From NCBI GenBank assembly GCA_025800215.1, contig JAOXSC010000146.1:1-47219 (forward strand): 47,219 nt of DNA, read 5' to 3'. The notes beneath the pieces are model-generated. The model was given only the letters and a program-made list of their open reading frames with translations, had not been told where the DNA came from and searched no databases. Position numbers and translations under genes: made by a program. This stretch comes from Marinibacterium sp. Its GTDB lineage: Bacteria; Pseudomonadota; Alphaproteobacteria; Rhodobacterales; Rhodobacteraceae. Below are positions 1-9,662 of this stretch, piece after piece (within the stretch, counting starts at the first letter, position 1; the number at the start of each line of letters is the position of its first letter).

Positions 1-1607
1 CGGATGCCCTGATCGCGCAGATAGACCTTGAGCCGGTCATGGATGAACCCCAGCAGATCCGCGCCCACATCGCCGCCCGCATGCGCGCCAAGCGCCTGCG
101 CGATGACCGGCGCGAGCGGCAGCGCCAGATCATTGTCCAGAACCAGCCGGATCACGCCCAAAGCCGCACGGCGCAGGGCAAACGGATCCTTGGAGCCGGT
201 GGGTTTTTCGTCAATGGCCCAGAACCCGGTCAGCGTATCAAGCTTGTCGGCCAGCGCCACCGCAACCGACACCGGCGCGCCGGGCACATCATCGGACGGG
301 CCAAGCGGCGAATAGTGATCCTGGGCTGCGGCCGCAACCGCATCATCCAGACCTGCCGCATTGATGTAATAGCGTCCCATAAGCCCCTGAAGTTCTGGGA
401 ATTCATAGACCATTTCCGAGCTCAGATCAGCCTTGGCCAGACGCGCGGCCTGACCTGCCAGATCGGCATCTGCCCCAACCGCAGGCGCCAGTGCGCGGGC
501 CAGCGTTTCGATGCGCCCGATGCGCGCGCCCTGGCTGCCCAGCTTGTTGTGGAAGGTCACATTATCGAGCGGCTGCAGCCATGCGTTCAGATCCGAACCC
601 GCCACCCGCAGATCATTTTCCCAGAAGAATTTGGCGTCCGACAGCCGCGCGGCCAGCACCTTCTGGTTGCCCGCAAGGATGGTCGCGCCATTATCTGCGG
701 TTTCGCGGTTGGCCACGGTGATAAAGCGTTCGATGCCGCCCGTGCGCGGGTTGCGCACCGAGAAGAACTTCTGGTGTTCCTTCATCGAGGTTTGCAGCAC
801 CTCGGGCGGCAGCGCGCGGAACTCTTCTCCGATCTCGCCCATCAGCACCACGGGCCATTCCACAAGACCCGCAACTTCGCTCAGAAGCCCCTTGTCTTCG
901 ACCACCTCAAGCCCGGCTGCAAAGGCCAGATTGGTGGCATCGGCCCAGATGTGTTCGGCCCGCTCGGCCGGGTCGAGCACCACATGAGCGCGCTTCAGCT
1001 TGGCGGTGTAGTCGTCAAAGGACGTCACCGAAAACGCCCCCGGCGCCATGAAACGGTGGCCTTCGGTCAGATCACCCGATGGGATCCCGTCCACATCCAG
1101 CGGCACCACCTGCGCGCCTTCGGCGTCCGACAGGATGCACAGGATGCGGTGCAGCGGGCGGACCCACCGCAGGCTGCCCGCCCCCCACCGCATGGATTTG
1201 GGCCAGGGAAAGTTGCGAATGGTGTCTTCGAGCACCTCGGCCACGATCTCGGCCGCCGGACGCCCCGGTTTGGTGATGGTGGCAAACAGCACCGGCCCTT
1301 TGGGCGTGTCGCGGGTTTCCAGATCGTCGCGGGTCAGACCGGCGCCGCGCAGAAAGCCTTCGATCGCCTTTTCGGGCGCGTCGGCCTTGGGGCCCTTGCG
1401 CTCTTCGCGAACGGTGGGCGAGGCATCAAGCAGCCCCTCGACCGTCAGAACCAGACGGCGCGGCGTGGCGAAGCCCGCGGCCGATGCATAGGTCAGCCCG
1501 GCTTCGACCATTCCGTCGGTCATGCGCTTCTTGAGATCCTCGGCAGCACGCGCCTGCATGCGCGCGGGGATTTCTTCGGAATAAAGCTCGATCAGCAGGT
1601 CAGGCAT
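1..1607 (-). CDS. glyS: Glycine--tRNA ligase beta subunit, partial (C-terminus outside window)
   Basis: Beta chain of the two-subunit glycyl-tRNA synthetase, which charges tRNA-Gly in the cytoplasm together with GlyQ. The N-terminus ([16 protein letters not shown]) and the run of conserved blocks, including GFATPRRL near residue 45 and MKEHQKFF near residue 278, are typical of GlyS. The frame is open to base 1, so about 535 residues are visible. The remaining C-terminal part, which should hold the anticodon-recognition region, lies beyond the window. The ATG at 1607 is preceded by AAGGA six bases upstream. The stop of the upstream gltS copy lies 9 bp before this start, so the two are probably co-transcribed. 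The partner glyQ is on the same strand but about 3.7 kb away, with four genes between. Confidence 0.97.
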   Translation of the reverse strand, partial: MPDLLIELYSEEIPARMQARAAEDLKKRMTDGMVEAGLTYASAAGFATPRRLVLTVEGLLDASPTVREERKGPKADAPEKAIEGFLRGAGLTRDDLETRDTPKGPVLFATITKPGRPAAEIVAEVLEDTIRNFPWPKSMRWGAGSLRWVRPLHRILCILSDAEGAQVVPLDVDGIPSGDLTEGHRFMAPGAFSVTSFDDYTAKLKRAHVVLDPAERAEHIWADATNLAFAAGLEVVEDKGLLSEVAGLVEWPVVLMGEIGEEFRALPPEVLQTSMKEHQKFFSVRNPRTGGIERFITVANRETADNGATILAGNQKVLAARLSDAKFFWENDLRVAGSDLNAWLQPLDNVTFHNKLGSQGARIGRIETLARALAPAVGADADLAGQAARLAKADLSSEMVYEFPELQGLMGRYYINAAGLDDAVAAAAQDHYSPLGPSDDVPGAPVSVAVALADKLDTLTGFWAIDEKPTGSKDPFALRRAALGVIRLVLDNDLALPLAPVIAQALGAHAGGDVGADLLGFIHDRLKVYLRDQGI

Positions 1608-1616
1608 GACAGGTCC

Positions 1617-2828
1617 TTAAAAACTCACGATGGTCTGGATCACCACCGCATTGGCGAGGTCGACAAAGAAGGCGGATACAAGGGGCAGGATGACAAAGGC
1701 AATAGGCGACGGCCCATAGCGTTTGGTCACGGCGTTCATATTGGCAATGGCGGTGGGTGTGGCGCCCAGGGCAAAGCCGCCGAACCCCGCCGCCAGAACC
1801 GCCGCGCGATAGCCCCCGCCCATGACCGGAAACAGCACCAGCAGCACAAACAGAAGGGTCATCAGCGTCTGCGCGCCCAGGATCACCAGAATGGTCAACC
1901 CCAGTTCGGCAATGGTCCAGAGCTGCAGGCTCATCAGCGACATGGCCAGAAACGCGCCCAGCGAAAATTCCGAGATAAAGGCAAGCTCGGGCGTGCGCGA
2001 CACTGCGGGTGCCCTGGGAAACAGCGCGGTGCGCAGGTTTGCCATGATGATGGCGGCAATCAGGCAGGGCACAAACAGTGGCAGCTTCAGCCCCAGTTCG
2101 GCAATCAGCCCGTGCAGCCCATAGCCCAGGATGATCGCAATATTGAGAAACAGCATCGCCCGCATCGCGCCAAGCGCCGATATCGCAGGGGGCGGTGCTG
2201 CGGGATCCTGCGGCAGCCCCATGGACAGCTCTTCATCGGGGCGGTTGGGCGTCAGGTTGCGCGTTTCGACAAGGTATTTGGCGATCGGCCCGCCAATCAG
2301 CGCCGCCAGCACCAGCCCCAGCGTGGCCACCGCGACGCCCACTTCGGGCGCGGCATCAAGCCCGGTGACCTCGGCCACCTGCGGCGCCCAGGCGATGGCG
2401 GTGCCATGCCCGCCGATCAGCGCGGCCGACCCGAACAGCACCCCGGCCTGCAGCGGATAGCCAAAGAGGACGGCGCCCACCCCACCCACGACATTCTGCA
2501 AGACGATCATCGCCAGCGTCAGCCCCAGCAGCAGCAGCAGCGGCTTGCCGCCCGCCACCAGATCGGCAAACCGCGCATTCAGCCCGATCCCCGCGAAAAA
2601 GATCAGCAGGAACACGTCGCGCGCGGCCAGATCAAAGCTCAGCTCGATCTGCCAGATCTCATAGAGCGCCAGCACCACCAATGACGCCAGCAGCCCGCCG
2701 CTGACCGCTTCGGGGATGTTGAACCGGCGCAGGATGTCGAACCGGCTGTTGAGCATCGCTCCGATCACGAACACGGCAAAGCCCATCGTGGCGGTGACAA
2801 AGTTAGGGATCAGGATCGGCATATCCAC
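1617..2828 (-). CDS. gltS: Sodium/glutamate symporter, GltS family (copy 1)
   Basis: Inner-membrane Na+-coupled glutamate carrier of about 403 residues, the usual GltS length. The protein is almost entirely hydrophobic segments. It has the two family re-entrant-loop signatures, GGHGTAIAW near residue 140 and GATPTAIANM near residue 355, plus an N-terminal helix followed by NIPEAVSGGL. The GTG at 2828 is preferred because GAGG sits seven bases upstream; an ATG at 2822 is an alternative. It follows the stop of a second GltS gene by 9 bp and precedes glyS by 9 bp, so all three look like one transcript. The two GltS copies share motif order and much sequence and are clearly tandem paralogs. Substrate is inferred from family; another dicarboxylic amino acid is possible. 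Confidence 0.9.
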   Translation of the reverse strand: MDMPILIPNFVTATMGFAVFVIGAMLNSRFDILRRFNIPEAVSGGLLASLVVLALYEIWQIELSFDLAARDVFLLIFFAGIGLNARFADLVAGGKPLLLLLGLTLAMIVLQNVVGGVGAVLFGYPLQAGVLFGSAALIGGHGTAIAWAPQVAEVTGLDAAPEVGVAVATLGLVLAALIGGPIAKYLVETRNLTPNRPDEELSMGLPQDPAAPPPAISALGAMRAMLFLNIAIILGYGLHGLIAELGLKLPLFVPCLIAAIIMANLRTALFPRAPAVSRTPELAFISEFSLGAFLAMSLMSLQLWTIAELGLTILVILGAQTLMTLLFVLLVLFPVMGGGYRAAVLAAGFGGFALGATPTAIANMNAVTKRYGPSPIAFVILPLVSAFFVDLANAVVIQTIVSF

Positions 2829-2837
2829 GGGCGGACC

Positions 2838-4037
2838 TCAGGGCAGAACAAGGATCTGGATGACAATGGCATTGAGGATATTCATGAAGATCGCCGACAC
2901 CAGCGGCAAGGTGACAAGGGCAAGCGGCGCGGGCCCGAAATGCTTGGTCACGGTGCTCATGTTGGCAATGGCGGTGGGCGTGCCCCCCATGGCCAGCCCC
3001 CCGACCCCCGCCGTCAGCACCGCCGCGTCATAGCTGCGCCCCAAGAGCGGGAAGAGACCAAAGACCACGAACCCCATCGCCAGCGCGGCCTGCACCGCAA
3101 CCACGCACAGGATCGGCAGCCAGACATCGGCAAGCGTCCAGAGCTGCATGCTCATGAGCGACATGGCCAGAAACGTGCCAAGCGCAAAATCAAGGATCAG
3201 CGCCAGCGTCGGGGTGCGCGTCACCGGTGCGGCGCGGGGCGCCAGCGCCAGGCGCAGATTGCCCAGCACCACCCCCACCACAAGGCAGGGCACGAACAGC
3301 GGCAGCTTGAACCCCATCTCAAGGATCAGCCCGTGGGCGACATAGCCCAGAATGACCGACACATTCAGGATCAGCAGCACCCGCATCAGATCAGGCGCGG
3401 TGATGGGCTGGCTGATGCGGTCATCCGGCAGGCCCACGACGCTCACCGCGTCCGGCTGACCCGGTTTCAGATCGTGGCGCGCAATCAGGCGGCCCGCCAC
3501 CGGACCGCCCATCAGCGCCGCCACGATCAGCCCCAGCGTGGCCACCGCCACCGCCAGTTCCGAATAGCCCGCCATCTCGGTCACGCGACCCACCGCCGGG
3601 CTCCAGGCCACGGCGGTGCCATGGCCGCCGATCAGCGTGGCCGACCCGAACAGCACCCCTGCCCCGGCCGGATAGCCAAACAGCATCGCCGCAGCAAAGC
3701 CCACAGCGTTCTGCATCGCGATGATCACCCCCATCGCCAGCGGCAGGATCCACAGCAGCCGCCCGGCCATCCGCAGATCGCGCAGCCGCACATTCAGCCC
3801 GACCCCGGTAAAGAACAGCACCAGCAGCAGATCACGCCCATCGAGCGAAAAACTCAGCGCCTTGCCGGTTGTCAGATAGAAGGCCCAGACCGCCAGCGCC
3901 GCCAGCAGCCCGCCCGTGACCGGATCGGGAATGTTCAGCCTGTGCAGCAGCGCCACCCGTTGGTTCACCAGCCGCCCGCTCAGGAACACCGCAAGCGCTG
4001 TGGTGATCGACAGGAAATCGGGCAGCGCGACCGTCAT
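2838..4037 (-). CDS. gltS: Sodium/glutamate symporter, GltS family (copy 2)
   Basis: Second tandem GltS-type Na+/glutamate symporter, 399 residues, predicted inner membrane. It carries NIPDPVTGGL near the N-terminus, GGHGTAVAW near residue 140 and GGTPTAIANM near residue 350, matching copy 1 block for block. The ATG at 4037 overlaps the stop of the upstream DUF6446-like gene (ATGA), which suggests translational coupling and fixes the start; a longer in-frame start at 4064 would overlap further and is less likely. Both copies keep the full hydrophobic architecture and signature loops, so neither looks decayed. Two intact copies could differ in affinity or ion use, or form a heteromeric unit; the sequence does not decide. 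Confidence 0.88.
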   Translation of the reverse strand: MTVALPDFLSITTALAVFLSGRLVNQRVALLHRLNIPDPVTGGLLAALAVWAFYLTTGKALSFSLDGRDLLLVLFFTGVGLNVRLRDLRMAGRLLWILPLAMGVIIAMQNAVGFAAAMLFGYPAGAGVLFGSATLIGGHGTAVAWSPAVGRVTEMAGYSELAVAVATLGLIVAALMGGPVAGRLIARHDLKPGQPDAVSVVGLPDDRISQPITAPDLMRVLLILNVSVILGYVAHGLILEMGFKLPLFVPCLVVGVVLGNLRLALAPRAAPVTRTPTLALILDFALGTFLAMSLMSMQLWTLADVWLPILCVVAVQAALAMGFVVFGLFPLLGRSYDAAVLTAGVGGLAMGGTPTAIANMSTVTKHFGPAPLALVTLPLVSAIFMNILNAIVIQILVLP

Positions 4038-4552
4038 TTGGCGGGATCCGGCCTGTCCGGGCACGTCTCCCCCACGACGGTGCCGTCATAGGATTTTTCG
4101 CCGCAATCGTTCAGCTCGTGCCAGGCATAGCCGCGCCCGTCATCGGTCAGCGCCACCACCCGGTCGACCCCATAGGCGATGTTCTTGGCCGACAGATAGA
4201 CCCGCGCGGTGCCCGCCGCGATGTCATCGGCGATGGTCTTGGCGTCAAAACAGTCAAACCAACCCGGCGCGTTGCGCGGATCAAGCCCCGGCATTTCGAT
4301 CAGCCCCGGCGTGGTGGCCGGATCAAAGCCGGTGTCGAAACAGGCGCGGTAGCGGATCGGGCTGCTTTCGGCGTCGATGGCCTGAAACCCGGTATAGGGC
4401 ACGGGCACCGGCCCGGTGTCGCTGGCCAGAACGACCGCGTGCCCGTTATCGGGCACGGGGCTGTAGAAGGCATAGATCTGCAGATAATAAAGGGCCGCCC
4501 CCGCGATCAGGGCCAGCGCGATGATGATGGATCCGACCAGCTTGCCGCTCAT
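4034..4552 (-). CDS. DUF6446-like membrane-anchored protein
   Basis: Protein of 172 residues with one N-terminal hydrophobic helix (residues about 5-24) that should anchor it in the inner membrane with the rest in the periplasm. The periplasmic part contains four cysteines (RACFDTGF, GWFDCFDA, NDCGE, ETCPD), consistent with two disulfides. I recall a similar protein, DUF6446, between glyQ and glyS in Rhodobacteraceae; its function is unknown. The ATG at 4552 is chosen because GGAGG lies exactly six bases upstream; an in-frame upstream ATG at 4579 lacks such a site. Its stop overlaps the start of gltS copy 2, so it heads the DUF6446-gltS-gltS-glyS transcript. Family assignment is from memory. 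Confidence 0.75.
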   Translation of the reverse strand: MSGKLVGSIIIALALIAGAALYYLQIYAFYSPVPDNGHAVVLASDTGPVPVPYTGFQAIDAESSPIRYRACFDTGFDPATTPGLIEMPGLDPRNAPGWFDCFDAKTIADDIAAGTARVYLSAKNIAYGVDRVVALTDDGRGYAWHELNDCGEKSYDGTVVGETCPDRPDPAK

Positions 4553-4564
4553 GCTGTTCCTCCG

Positions 4565-4582
4565 GCTTTGCAGATGCAAAGC
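4565..4582. promoter_or_regulatory. 18-bp palindrome between marC and the DUF6446-like gene
   Basis: GCTTTGCA and TGCAAAGC form perfect 8-bp arms around a GA spacer. The site lies 13 bp before the DUF6446-like start, abutting its ribosome-binding site, in the 77-bp divergent gap with marC. A two-base loop is poor for RNA, so a dimeric repressor site is more likely than a hairpin. No regulator is recognised. Confidence 0.4.
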
Positions 4583-4629
4583 AACATGTTAGGCCTGCAG
4601 GGACAAGCTGCAAGCAAAGGGTGGGCACC

Positions 4630-5262
4630 ATGGACACGGCCTATGCGATCAAGCTGTTCGGCGCGCTGTTTGCGATCATGAACCCGATCACCAACCTGCC
4701 GATCTTTCTGAGTGTGACGCAAGGCGCCAGCAAAGCCGCGCAGCGCCAGATCGCCCTGAAAACCGCGCTTTACACGCTGGTCATGGGCACCGCCGTGGCG
4801 CTGGCAGGCACGCAGATCCTGACCCTTTTCGGGATCAGCATCGACGATTTCCGCGTGGCCGGCGGCCTTGTGGTCCTGATGATCGCGCTCAACATGCTGC
4901 ATGGCGATCACAGCAGTTCGCATCACGGGTCGGATGCCGAAAAGGCCGATTACCCCGCCCCCGAAACGGTGGCCTTCTACCCGCTGTGTTTTCCCATCAT
5001 CATGGGTCCGGGCAGCATCACCACGCTGATCGTGTTCTGGGGTCAGGCCAAGGGGCTGAGCGATCAGATCGCCTTTGGCGCGGTGCTGGGCGGGATGGTG
5101 GCGATGCTGGCCATCGTGTTCTTCTTTGCCGCCGATCTGGGCGCGCGCCTGGGCCCCACCGCGCGCACCATCATGAGCCGCCTGATGGGCATGGTGCTGG
5201 CCGCGATCGCGATTCAGATGATCGCAACCGGGCTCAAGGCGTTGCTGCCGGGGCTCGGCTGA
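4630..5262 (+). CDS. marC: MarC family (UPF0056) integral membrane protein
   Basis: Six-helix inner-membrane protein of 210 residues, the usual MarC length. The N-terminal block FAIMNPITNLPIFL and the internal FPIIMGPGSITTLI are the repeated family signature. A histidine-rich stretch (HGDHSSSHHGSD, near residues 94-105) lies in a loop. The original link of MarC to multiple-antibiotic resistance in E. coli was not upheld, so its function is unknown. The ATG at 4630 has AAAGGG about eight bases upstream; an earlier GTG at 4621 overlaps that site and is rejected. The gene runs against its neighbours, sits between glyQ and the DUF6446-like gene, and ends 5 bp from the end of glyQ. That placement would block read-through from glyQ to glyS. 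Confidence 0.9.
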   Translation: MDTAYAIKLFGALFAIMNPITNLPIFLSVTQGASKAAQRQIALKTALYTLVMGTAVALAGTQILTLFGISIDDFRVAGGLVVLMIALNMLHGDHSSSHHGSDAEKADYPAPETVAFYPLCFPIIMGPGSITTLIVFWGQAKGLSDQIAFGAVLGGMVAMLAIVFFFAADLGARLGPTARTIMSRLMGMVLAAIAIQMIATGLKALLPGLG

Positions 5263-5267
5263 GCCGA

Positions 5268-6197
5268 TCACGCCTGCCAGCCCCCGGCCGAGGTCTGCAC
5301 AAACGCGTCCGCGCATTGCTTGGCCAGCGCCCGCACCCGCCCGATATAGGCCTGACGTTCGGTGACCGAAATCACCCCGCGCGCATCCAGCAGGTTGAAG
5401 ATATGGCTGGCCTTGATGCACTGATCATAGGCGGGATGCGCCATGACGATGCGTTTGCCGGTCTTGGGATCCTCATGCTCCTGCGCCAGGATGGCAGCGC
5501 ATTCGGCCTCGGCCTCCTGGAAATGGCGCAGCAGCACTTCGGTGTTGGCCACGTCGAAATTCCAGCGCGCGTATTCTTCTTCGGTCTGCTTGAAGATGTC
5601 GCCATAGCTCAGCGGGATCGGGCATTGCGGATCGTTGAACGGCATGTCCATCACATGGTCGATGCCCAGCACATACATGGCCAGACGTTCGAGCCCATAG
5701 GTCAGCTCGCCCGAGACGGGGGCGCAGTCATGTCCGCCCACCTGCTGGAAATAGGTGAACTGGCTGACTTCCATGCCGTCGCACCAGACTTCCCAGCCCA
5801 GCCCCCAGGCGCCCAGCGTCGGGCTTTCCCAATCGTCTTCGACAAAGCGAATGTCGTGCAGATCCATGTCGATGCCGATGGCCGCAAGGCTGCCCAGATA
5901 GAGATCCTGCAGATCCGGCGGGCTTGGTTTGATCAGCACCTGATACTGGTAATAATGCTGCAGCCGGTTGGGGTTTTCCCCATAGCGCCCGTCGGTGGGG
6001 CGGCGCGACGGCTGCACATAGGCCGCCGCCCACGGGTTGTGGCCAAGCGCGCGCAGGGTCGTGGCGGGGTGAAAGGTGCCGGCGCCGACCTCCATGTCAT
6101 AGGGTTGCAGAACCGCGCAGCCTTTCGACGCCCAGTAGCTTTGCAGGCGCAGAATGATCTCCTGAAAGGATCGTGGAGCGGTGATGGTGTCGGTCAT
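5268..6197 (-). CDS. glyQ: Glycine--tRNA ligase alpha subunit
   Basis: Catalytic alpha chain of the two-subunit glycyl-tRNA synthetase, 309 residues, full length. It opens with [20 protein letters not shown], followed by [16 protein letters not shown] near residue 38, and contains [19 protein letters not shown] and [15 protein letters not shown], all hallmark class II GlyQ blocks. The ATG at 6197 matches the family N-terminus; a long open frame continues upstream but has no GlyQ-like sequence. It is transcribed away from the pseudo-protease gene, and a plausible promoter lies 50-78 bp upstream. It works with GlyS at the left edge of the window, now separated by marC, a DUF6446-like gene and two gltS copies. 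Confidence 0.98.
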   Translation of the reverse strand: MTDTITAPRSFQEIILRLQSYWASKGCAVLQPYDMEVGAGTFHPATTLRALGHNPWAAAYVQPSRRPTDGRYGENPNRLQHYYQYQVLIKPSPPDLQDLYLGSLAAIGIDMDLHDIRFVEDDWESPTLGAWGLGWEVWCDGMEVSQFTYFQQVGGHDCAPVSGELTYGLERLAMYVLGIDHVMDMPFNDPQCPIPLSYGDIFKQTEEEYARWNFDVANTEVLLRHFQEAEAECAAILAQEHEDPKTGKRIVMAHPAYDQCIKASHIFNLLDARGVISVTERQAYIGRVRALAKQCADAFVQTSAGGWQA

Positions 6198-6246
6198 GAC
6201 GATGCGTCCCTTGGGTCTGTCAGCGCAGGTGCAGCAATACCCGGCC

Positions 6247-6275
6247 TTCCTATGCAAGCCCCATTGTGGCGTCAA
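6247..6275 (-). promoter_or_regulatory. Candidate sigma-70 promoter for glyQ
   Basis: On the minus strand TTGACG (-35, at 6270-6275) and TAGGAA (-10, at 6247-6252) are separated by 17 bp, placing the transcript start near 6240, about 43 bases before the glyQ ATG. The -35 is good and the -10 is mediocre. No T-box or other leader structure is apparent. Confidence 0.45.
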
Positions 6276-6386
6276 CGTTGCTTGCGGGTCAGCCTGGATC
6301 GGTGTTTCGCATCTGCGGCATGGCCAAGGCCGCGCCATCCGGTCTATCGTCAGCCGAAATGACAGGGATTGGGTATCGGGCGAACC

Positions 6387-8129
6387 ATGACACGATTTGC
6401 GATGTTTGCGCTGGTTTTGATGGCGTGTGTGACAGCAGCAGGGGCCGCACGGGCGCAGGCGGCGGATGTGGTCTGGATCCAGATCGAAGCACAGCCGGAT
6501 CTGACCCGCGCCCAGGATCGCGCGCGCGACTATGCCGACCGGCTGCCCGATGTGGTCGGCTTTGCCGTTGGCGGGCGCTGGCACGCGGTGCTTCTGGGCC
6601 CCTACCTGCGGAGCGATGCCGAACAGGTACTGCGGGTCTACCGTGCCGAACGGCAGATCCCGCGCGACAGTTTCATCACCTTCACCAGCCGGTTGCAGGG
6701 CCAGTTCTGGCCGCCGGGTCAGGATCTGCTGGATCGCGGCACGCTGAGCGTGCCCGCCGCCCCCGCCACCGGTCCCCGCACCGCCCCGGACACCCCCGAG
6801 CGCATCCCGTCCGACGAAAGCCCGGCCGAGGCGCGCCGCAGCGAAGCCCGGCTGGATCGCGCGGCCCGGATGGATCTGCAGCGCGCGCTGCAATGGGCGG
6901 GTGTCTACCGCGCGACCATCGACGGCGCCTTTGGCGCAGGCACACGGCGATCCATGGCCGACTGGCAGCGCGCCAACGGGTTCGAACCCACCGGCGTGCT
7001 GACCACCACGCAGCGCGCAACGCTGATGGACGCCTATAACGCCCCCCTGCGCAGCGCGGGGCTGGCCCCGGTCGCAGATGCGGGCATCCGCATGGATCTG
7101 CCGCTGGCGCTGGTTGCCTTTGACCGCCACGTGGCCCCCTTTGCGCATTATACCGCGACGGGTGACAGCGGCGTGCAGGTGGTGCTGATCAGCCAGAGCG
7201 GCGACCGCGACACGCTCTTTGGTCTTTACGAGGTGCTCCAGACGCTTTCGATCGTGCCGCCCGACGGCCCCCGCAGCCTGCGCGGCGACAGGTTCGACAT
7301 CACCGGCCGCGACGCGCGCCGCCTGACCCATGTTCAGGCGCAGCTGCAGGATGGCGAGATCAAGGGCTTTGCGCTGGTCTGGCCGCAGGATGACGCGGCG
7401 CGGCAGCCCCGCGTTCTTGCGGCCATGCAGGACAGCTTTGCCCCCCTGCCCGGCACGCTGGATCCGTCTTTGGGCGCTGATCTGGAACAGGATGTGGATC
7501 TGGTGGCGGGTCTGCGGATCCGCACCCCGCGCCTGTCGCGCTCGGGCTTTTTTGTCGATGCGCAGGGCGGGGTCGTGACCACGACGGATGTGGTCGAGGG
7601 CTGCGCCCGGCTGACGATCGACCACGACCATGCCGCCCGTGTGATTGCCCGCGATGACACACTTGGCGTGGCGCTTTTGCAACCGGTTGATCTGCTGGCC
7701 CCGCCTGCCCGCGCGCGGTTTGCCACGCAGGCACCACGCCTGCAGTCCGAGATCGCGGTGGCAGGCTATGCGTTCGAAGGCCGCCTGGGCGCGCCCTCGG
7801 TCAGTTTTGGCCGCTTTGCCGAAGACACCGGCCTGCGCGGCGATGCCCGTCTCGACCGGCTGGCCCTGACGGTGGAACCGGGTGATGCAGGCGGGCCGGT
7901 TCTGGATGACAGCGGCGCCGTGGTGGGCATGCTGCTGCCGCGCGCGGATGGGCCCCAAAGCCTGCCCGAGCACGTGAACCAGAGCGTCGACCACACCGCC
8001 CTGCGCGCCCTTCTGAACGGTGCGGGCCGGGCGGATACCGTGGCCGATGGCGCGCGCGCACCGCTGGATCCGGTGGATCTGCGACGTCAGGCCGAGGCGA
8101 TGACAGTGCTGGTCAGCTGCTGGGACTGA
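6387..8129 (+). CDS. Secreted SPOR / peptidoglycan-binding / inactive trypsin-like protein
   Basis: Protein of 580 residues with a clear signal peptide (residues 1-25, ending ARAQA). Domains in order: a SPOR-like segment (about 28-105, WIQIEAQ to FITF); a disordered Pro/Ala/Glu linker; a peptidoglycan-binding-1-like segment (about 155-215, [11 protein letters not shown] to [12 protein letters not shown]); a middle region without assignment; and a trypsin/Do-like domain (about 385-530). In that last domain the His position reads TTDVV (Asp401), the Asp position reads LGVALL (Gly427) and the Ser position reads GDAGGP (Ala501), so the triad appears wholly lost. The fold core is retained, which suggests a periplasmic pseudo-enzyme that binds the wall or a peptide. 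The ATG at 6387 is chosen because the signal peptide starts there. It ends convergent with trkH. Confidence 0.8.
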   Translation: MTRFAMFALVLMACVTAAGAARAQAADVVWIQIEAQPDLTRAQDRARDYADRLPDVVGFAVGGRWHAVLLGPYLRSDAEQVLRVYRAERQIPRDSFITFTSRLQGQFWPPGQDLLDRGTLSVPAAPATGPRTAPDTPERIPSDESPAEARRSEARLDRAARMDLQRALQWAGVYRATIDGAFGAGTRRSMADWQRANGFEPTGVLTTTQRATLMDAYNAPLRSAGLAPVADAGIRMDLPLALVAFDRHVAPFAHYTATGDSGVQVVLISQSGDRDTLFGLYEVLQTLSIVPPDGPRSLRGDRFDITGRDARRLTHVQAQLQDGEIKGFALVWPQDDAARQPRVLAAMQDSFAPLPGTLDPSLGADLEQDVDLVAGLRIRTPRLSRSGFFVDAQGGVVTTTDVVEGCARLTIDHDHAARVIARDDTLGVALLQPVDLLAPPARARFATQAPRLQSEIAVAGYAFEGRLGAPSVSFGRFAEDTGLRGDARLDRLALTVEPGDAGGPVLDDSGAVVGMLLPRADGPQSLPEHVNQSVDHTALRALLNGAGRADTVADGARAPLDPVDLRRQAEAMTVLVSCWD

Positions 8130-8163
8130 CCCAGAACCGGCCCCACAGTCAGGCGCGCCACCA

Positions 8164-9612
8164 TCAGGCGCGCCAGAAATTCACCGTCAGGATGGCATAG
8201 ACCGCCAGCAGCTCAAGCCGGCCGATCAGCATACCCGCCGACAGCAGCCATTTCGCGGTATCGTTCAGCCCGGCAAAATTGCCCGCCGGGCCGATCTGAT
8301 CACCCAGACCCGGCCCGATATTGGCCAGTGCCGCCGCCGCCCCCGACAGGGACGTGATCATATCCAGCCCGGTCATCCCCAGACAGATCGCCAGCGCGCA
8401 CAGGGTCACGGTGAAGAACATGAAAAACGACATCACCGAATTCAGCACATCCGGCCCTACCGGGCGCCCTTCGTAGCGGGGCGTGAAGATGCCGCTGGGG
8501 GAATGGATGCGCTGGATCTGGGTGCGGATCGACGCGAACAAAAGCTGATAGCGGAAGATCTTGATGGAACAGGCGGTCGACCCCGCGCAGCCTCCGATCA
8601 GGCCGACAAAGAACAGGGTGGACACCACCAACCCGCCCCACTGCATGTAATCGGCACTGGCGTAACCGGTGCCGGTCAGGATCGACACGGTGTTGAACAG
8701 GGTCTTGCGAAACGCCGCCTCGCCCGTGACGCCCATATCCACCATGCGCCACACGGTGATCGCCACCACCAGAACCGCCGCCGTCGCCAGAAAGGTCTGG
8801 ATCTGACTGTCTTTCAGGATCGGGCGCGCCTGCCCGGTGCTAAGCTGGACAAAGCGCACAAAGGGCAGTGCCGCCAGGATCATGAACAGCACCGCCACAT
8901 ATTCGGGCGCGGCCCCAAAGCCGCCAAAGGACGCATCATAATTGGCAAACCCGCCCGTTGCCACCGTGGTCATCGCATGGGTGATGGCATCAAACCCGTC
9001 CATCCCGGCCGCGTTGTAGCTGGCCGCACATGCGATGGTCAGCCCCAGATAGATCACCGAAATGCGGCTGGCAATTTCCGTGGCGCGCGGCAGGATCTTG
9101 CCAAAGGTGTCAAACCCCTCCGAGCGGAAGATCTGCATGCCCCCGACCTTGAGCTCGGGCAGGAACACCATGGCCACGACAATGATCCCGATCCCGCCCA
9201 GCCATTGCAGCACCGAGCGCCAGAGCAAGATCCCGCGCGCCATGTCATCAAGGCCCGAAAACACCGTCGATCCGGTTGTGGTCAGGCCCGACATGGCTTC
9301 GAAAAACGCATCCACCAGCCGGGCTTCGGTTTCGCCCACGATAAAGGGCAGCGCACCAAAGATCGGCAGCGCCAGCCAGACGCCGGTGGTCACAAGAAAG
9401 GTCTGCTGAATGCTCAGCCCTTCGCCCACCGCGTCACGGCACGACACCGCAAGACAGCCGCCGATCACGCAGGTGATCACCGCACTGTAGAGAAAGGCCG
9501 GCCAGTGGCCTTCCCCTTCGACAATATCTGCCAGCATCGGCAGCAGCATGGTGACGCCCAGAACGGCGACCAGCAGACCGATTACATAGGCGACGGGGCG
9601 AATATCCAACAT
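8164..9612 (-). CDS. trkH: Trk-type potassium uptake protein TrkH
   Basis: Inner-membrane K+-translocating subunit of the Trk system, 482 residues, normal length. It has the four-fold pore arrangement: [11 protein letters not shown] near residue 112, [12 protein letters not shown] near 220, [13 protein letters not shown] near 315 and AALANIGPG near 430, which are the P-loop filter regions. About ten hydrophobic helices are visible. The ATG at 9612 is the family-like start ([12 protein letters not shown]). The regulatory subunit TrkA is not in the window. The gene lies 50 bp downstream of the Ala-Pro-Lys-rich gene on the same strand with no terminator between, so read-through is possible, but no functional link is evident. 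It converges with the pseudo-protease gene. Confidence 0.93.
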   Translation of the reverse strand: MLDIRPVAYVIGLLVAVLGVTMLLPMLADIVEGEGHWPAFLYSAVITCVIGGCLAVSCRDAVGEGLSIQQTFLVTTGVWLALPIFGALPFIVGETEARLVDAFFEAMSGLTTTGSTVFSGLDDMARGILLWRSVLQWLGGIGIIVVAMVFLPELKVGGMQIFRSEGFDTFGKILPRATEIASRISVIYLGLTIACAASYNAAGMDGFDAITHAMTTVATGGFANYDASFGGFGAAPEYVAVLFMILAALPFVRFVQLSTGQARPILKDSQIQTFLATAAVLVVAITVWRMVDMGVTGEAAFRKTLFNTVSILTGTGYASADYMQWGGLVVSTLFFVGLIGGCAGSTACSIKIFRYQLLFASIRTQIQRIHSPSGIFTPRYEGRPVGPDVLNSVMSFFMFFTVTLCALAICLGMTGLDMITSLSGAAAALANIGPGLGDQIGPAGNFAGLNDTAKWLLSAGMLIGRLELLAVYAILTVNFWRA

Positions 9613-9662
9613 GGGCCGCAGCGTTGGCGGGCCCATGCCGGACTGTCAAGCCGCGAAAGGGA

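Noticed and set aside
39..2684. Very long plus-strand frame (881 codons) opposite glyS and gltS
   Set aside because: The product is rich in Arg, His, Gln and Gly, typical of antisense of high-GC coding DNA; glyS and gltS on the other strand are clear.
5237..5275. GC-rich inverted repeat at the marC/glyQ junction considered as bidirectional terminator
   Set aside because: Arms are only about five bases and no T-tract follows on either strand.
6198..7994. Upstream extension of the glyQ frame across the pseudo-protease gene
   Set aside because: It lies antisense to a gene with a signal peptide and known domains, and GlyQ starts at 6197 with its conserved N-terminus.
8149..8175. TCAGGCGCGCCA occurs twice, 15 bp apart, at the trkH end
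   Set aside because: A short duplication including the stop region of trkH; no evidence of function and it could be chance.
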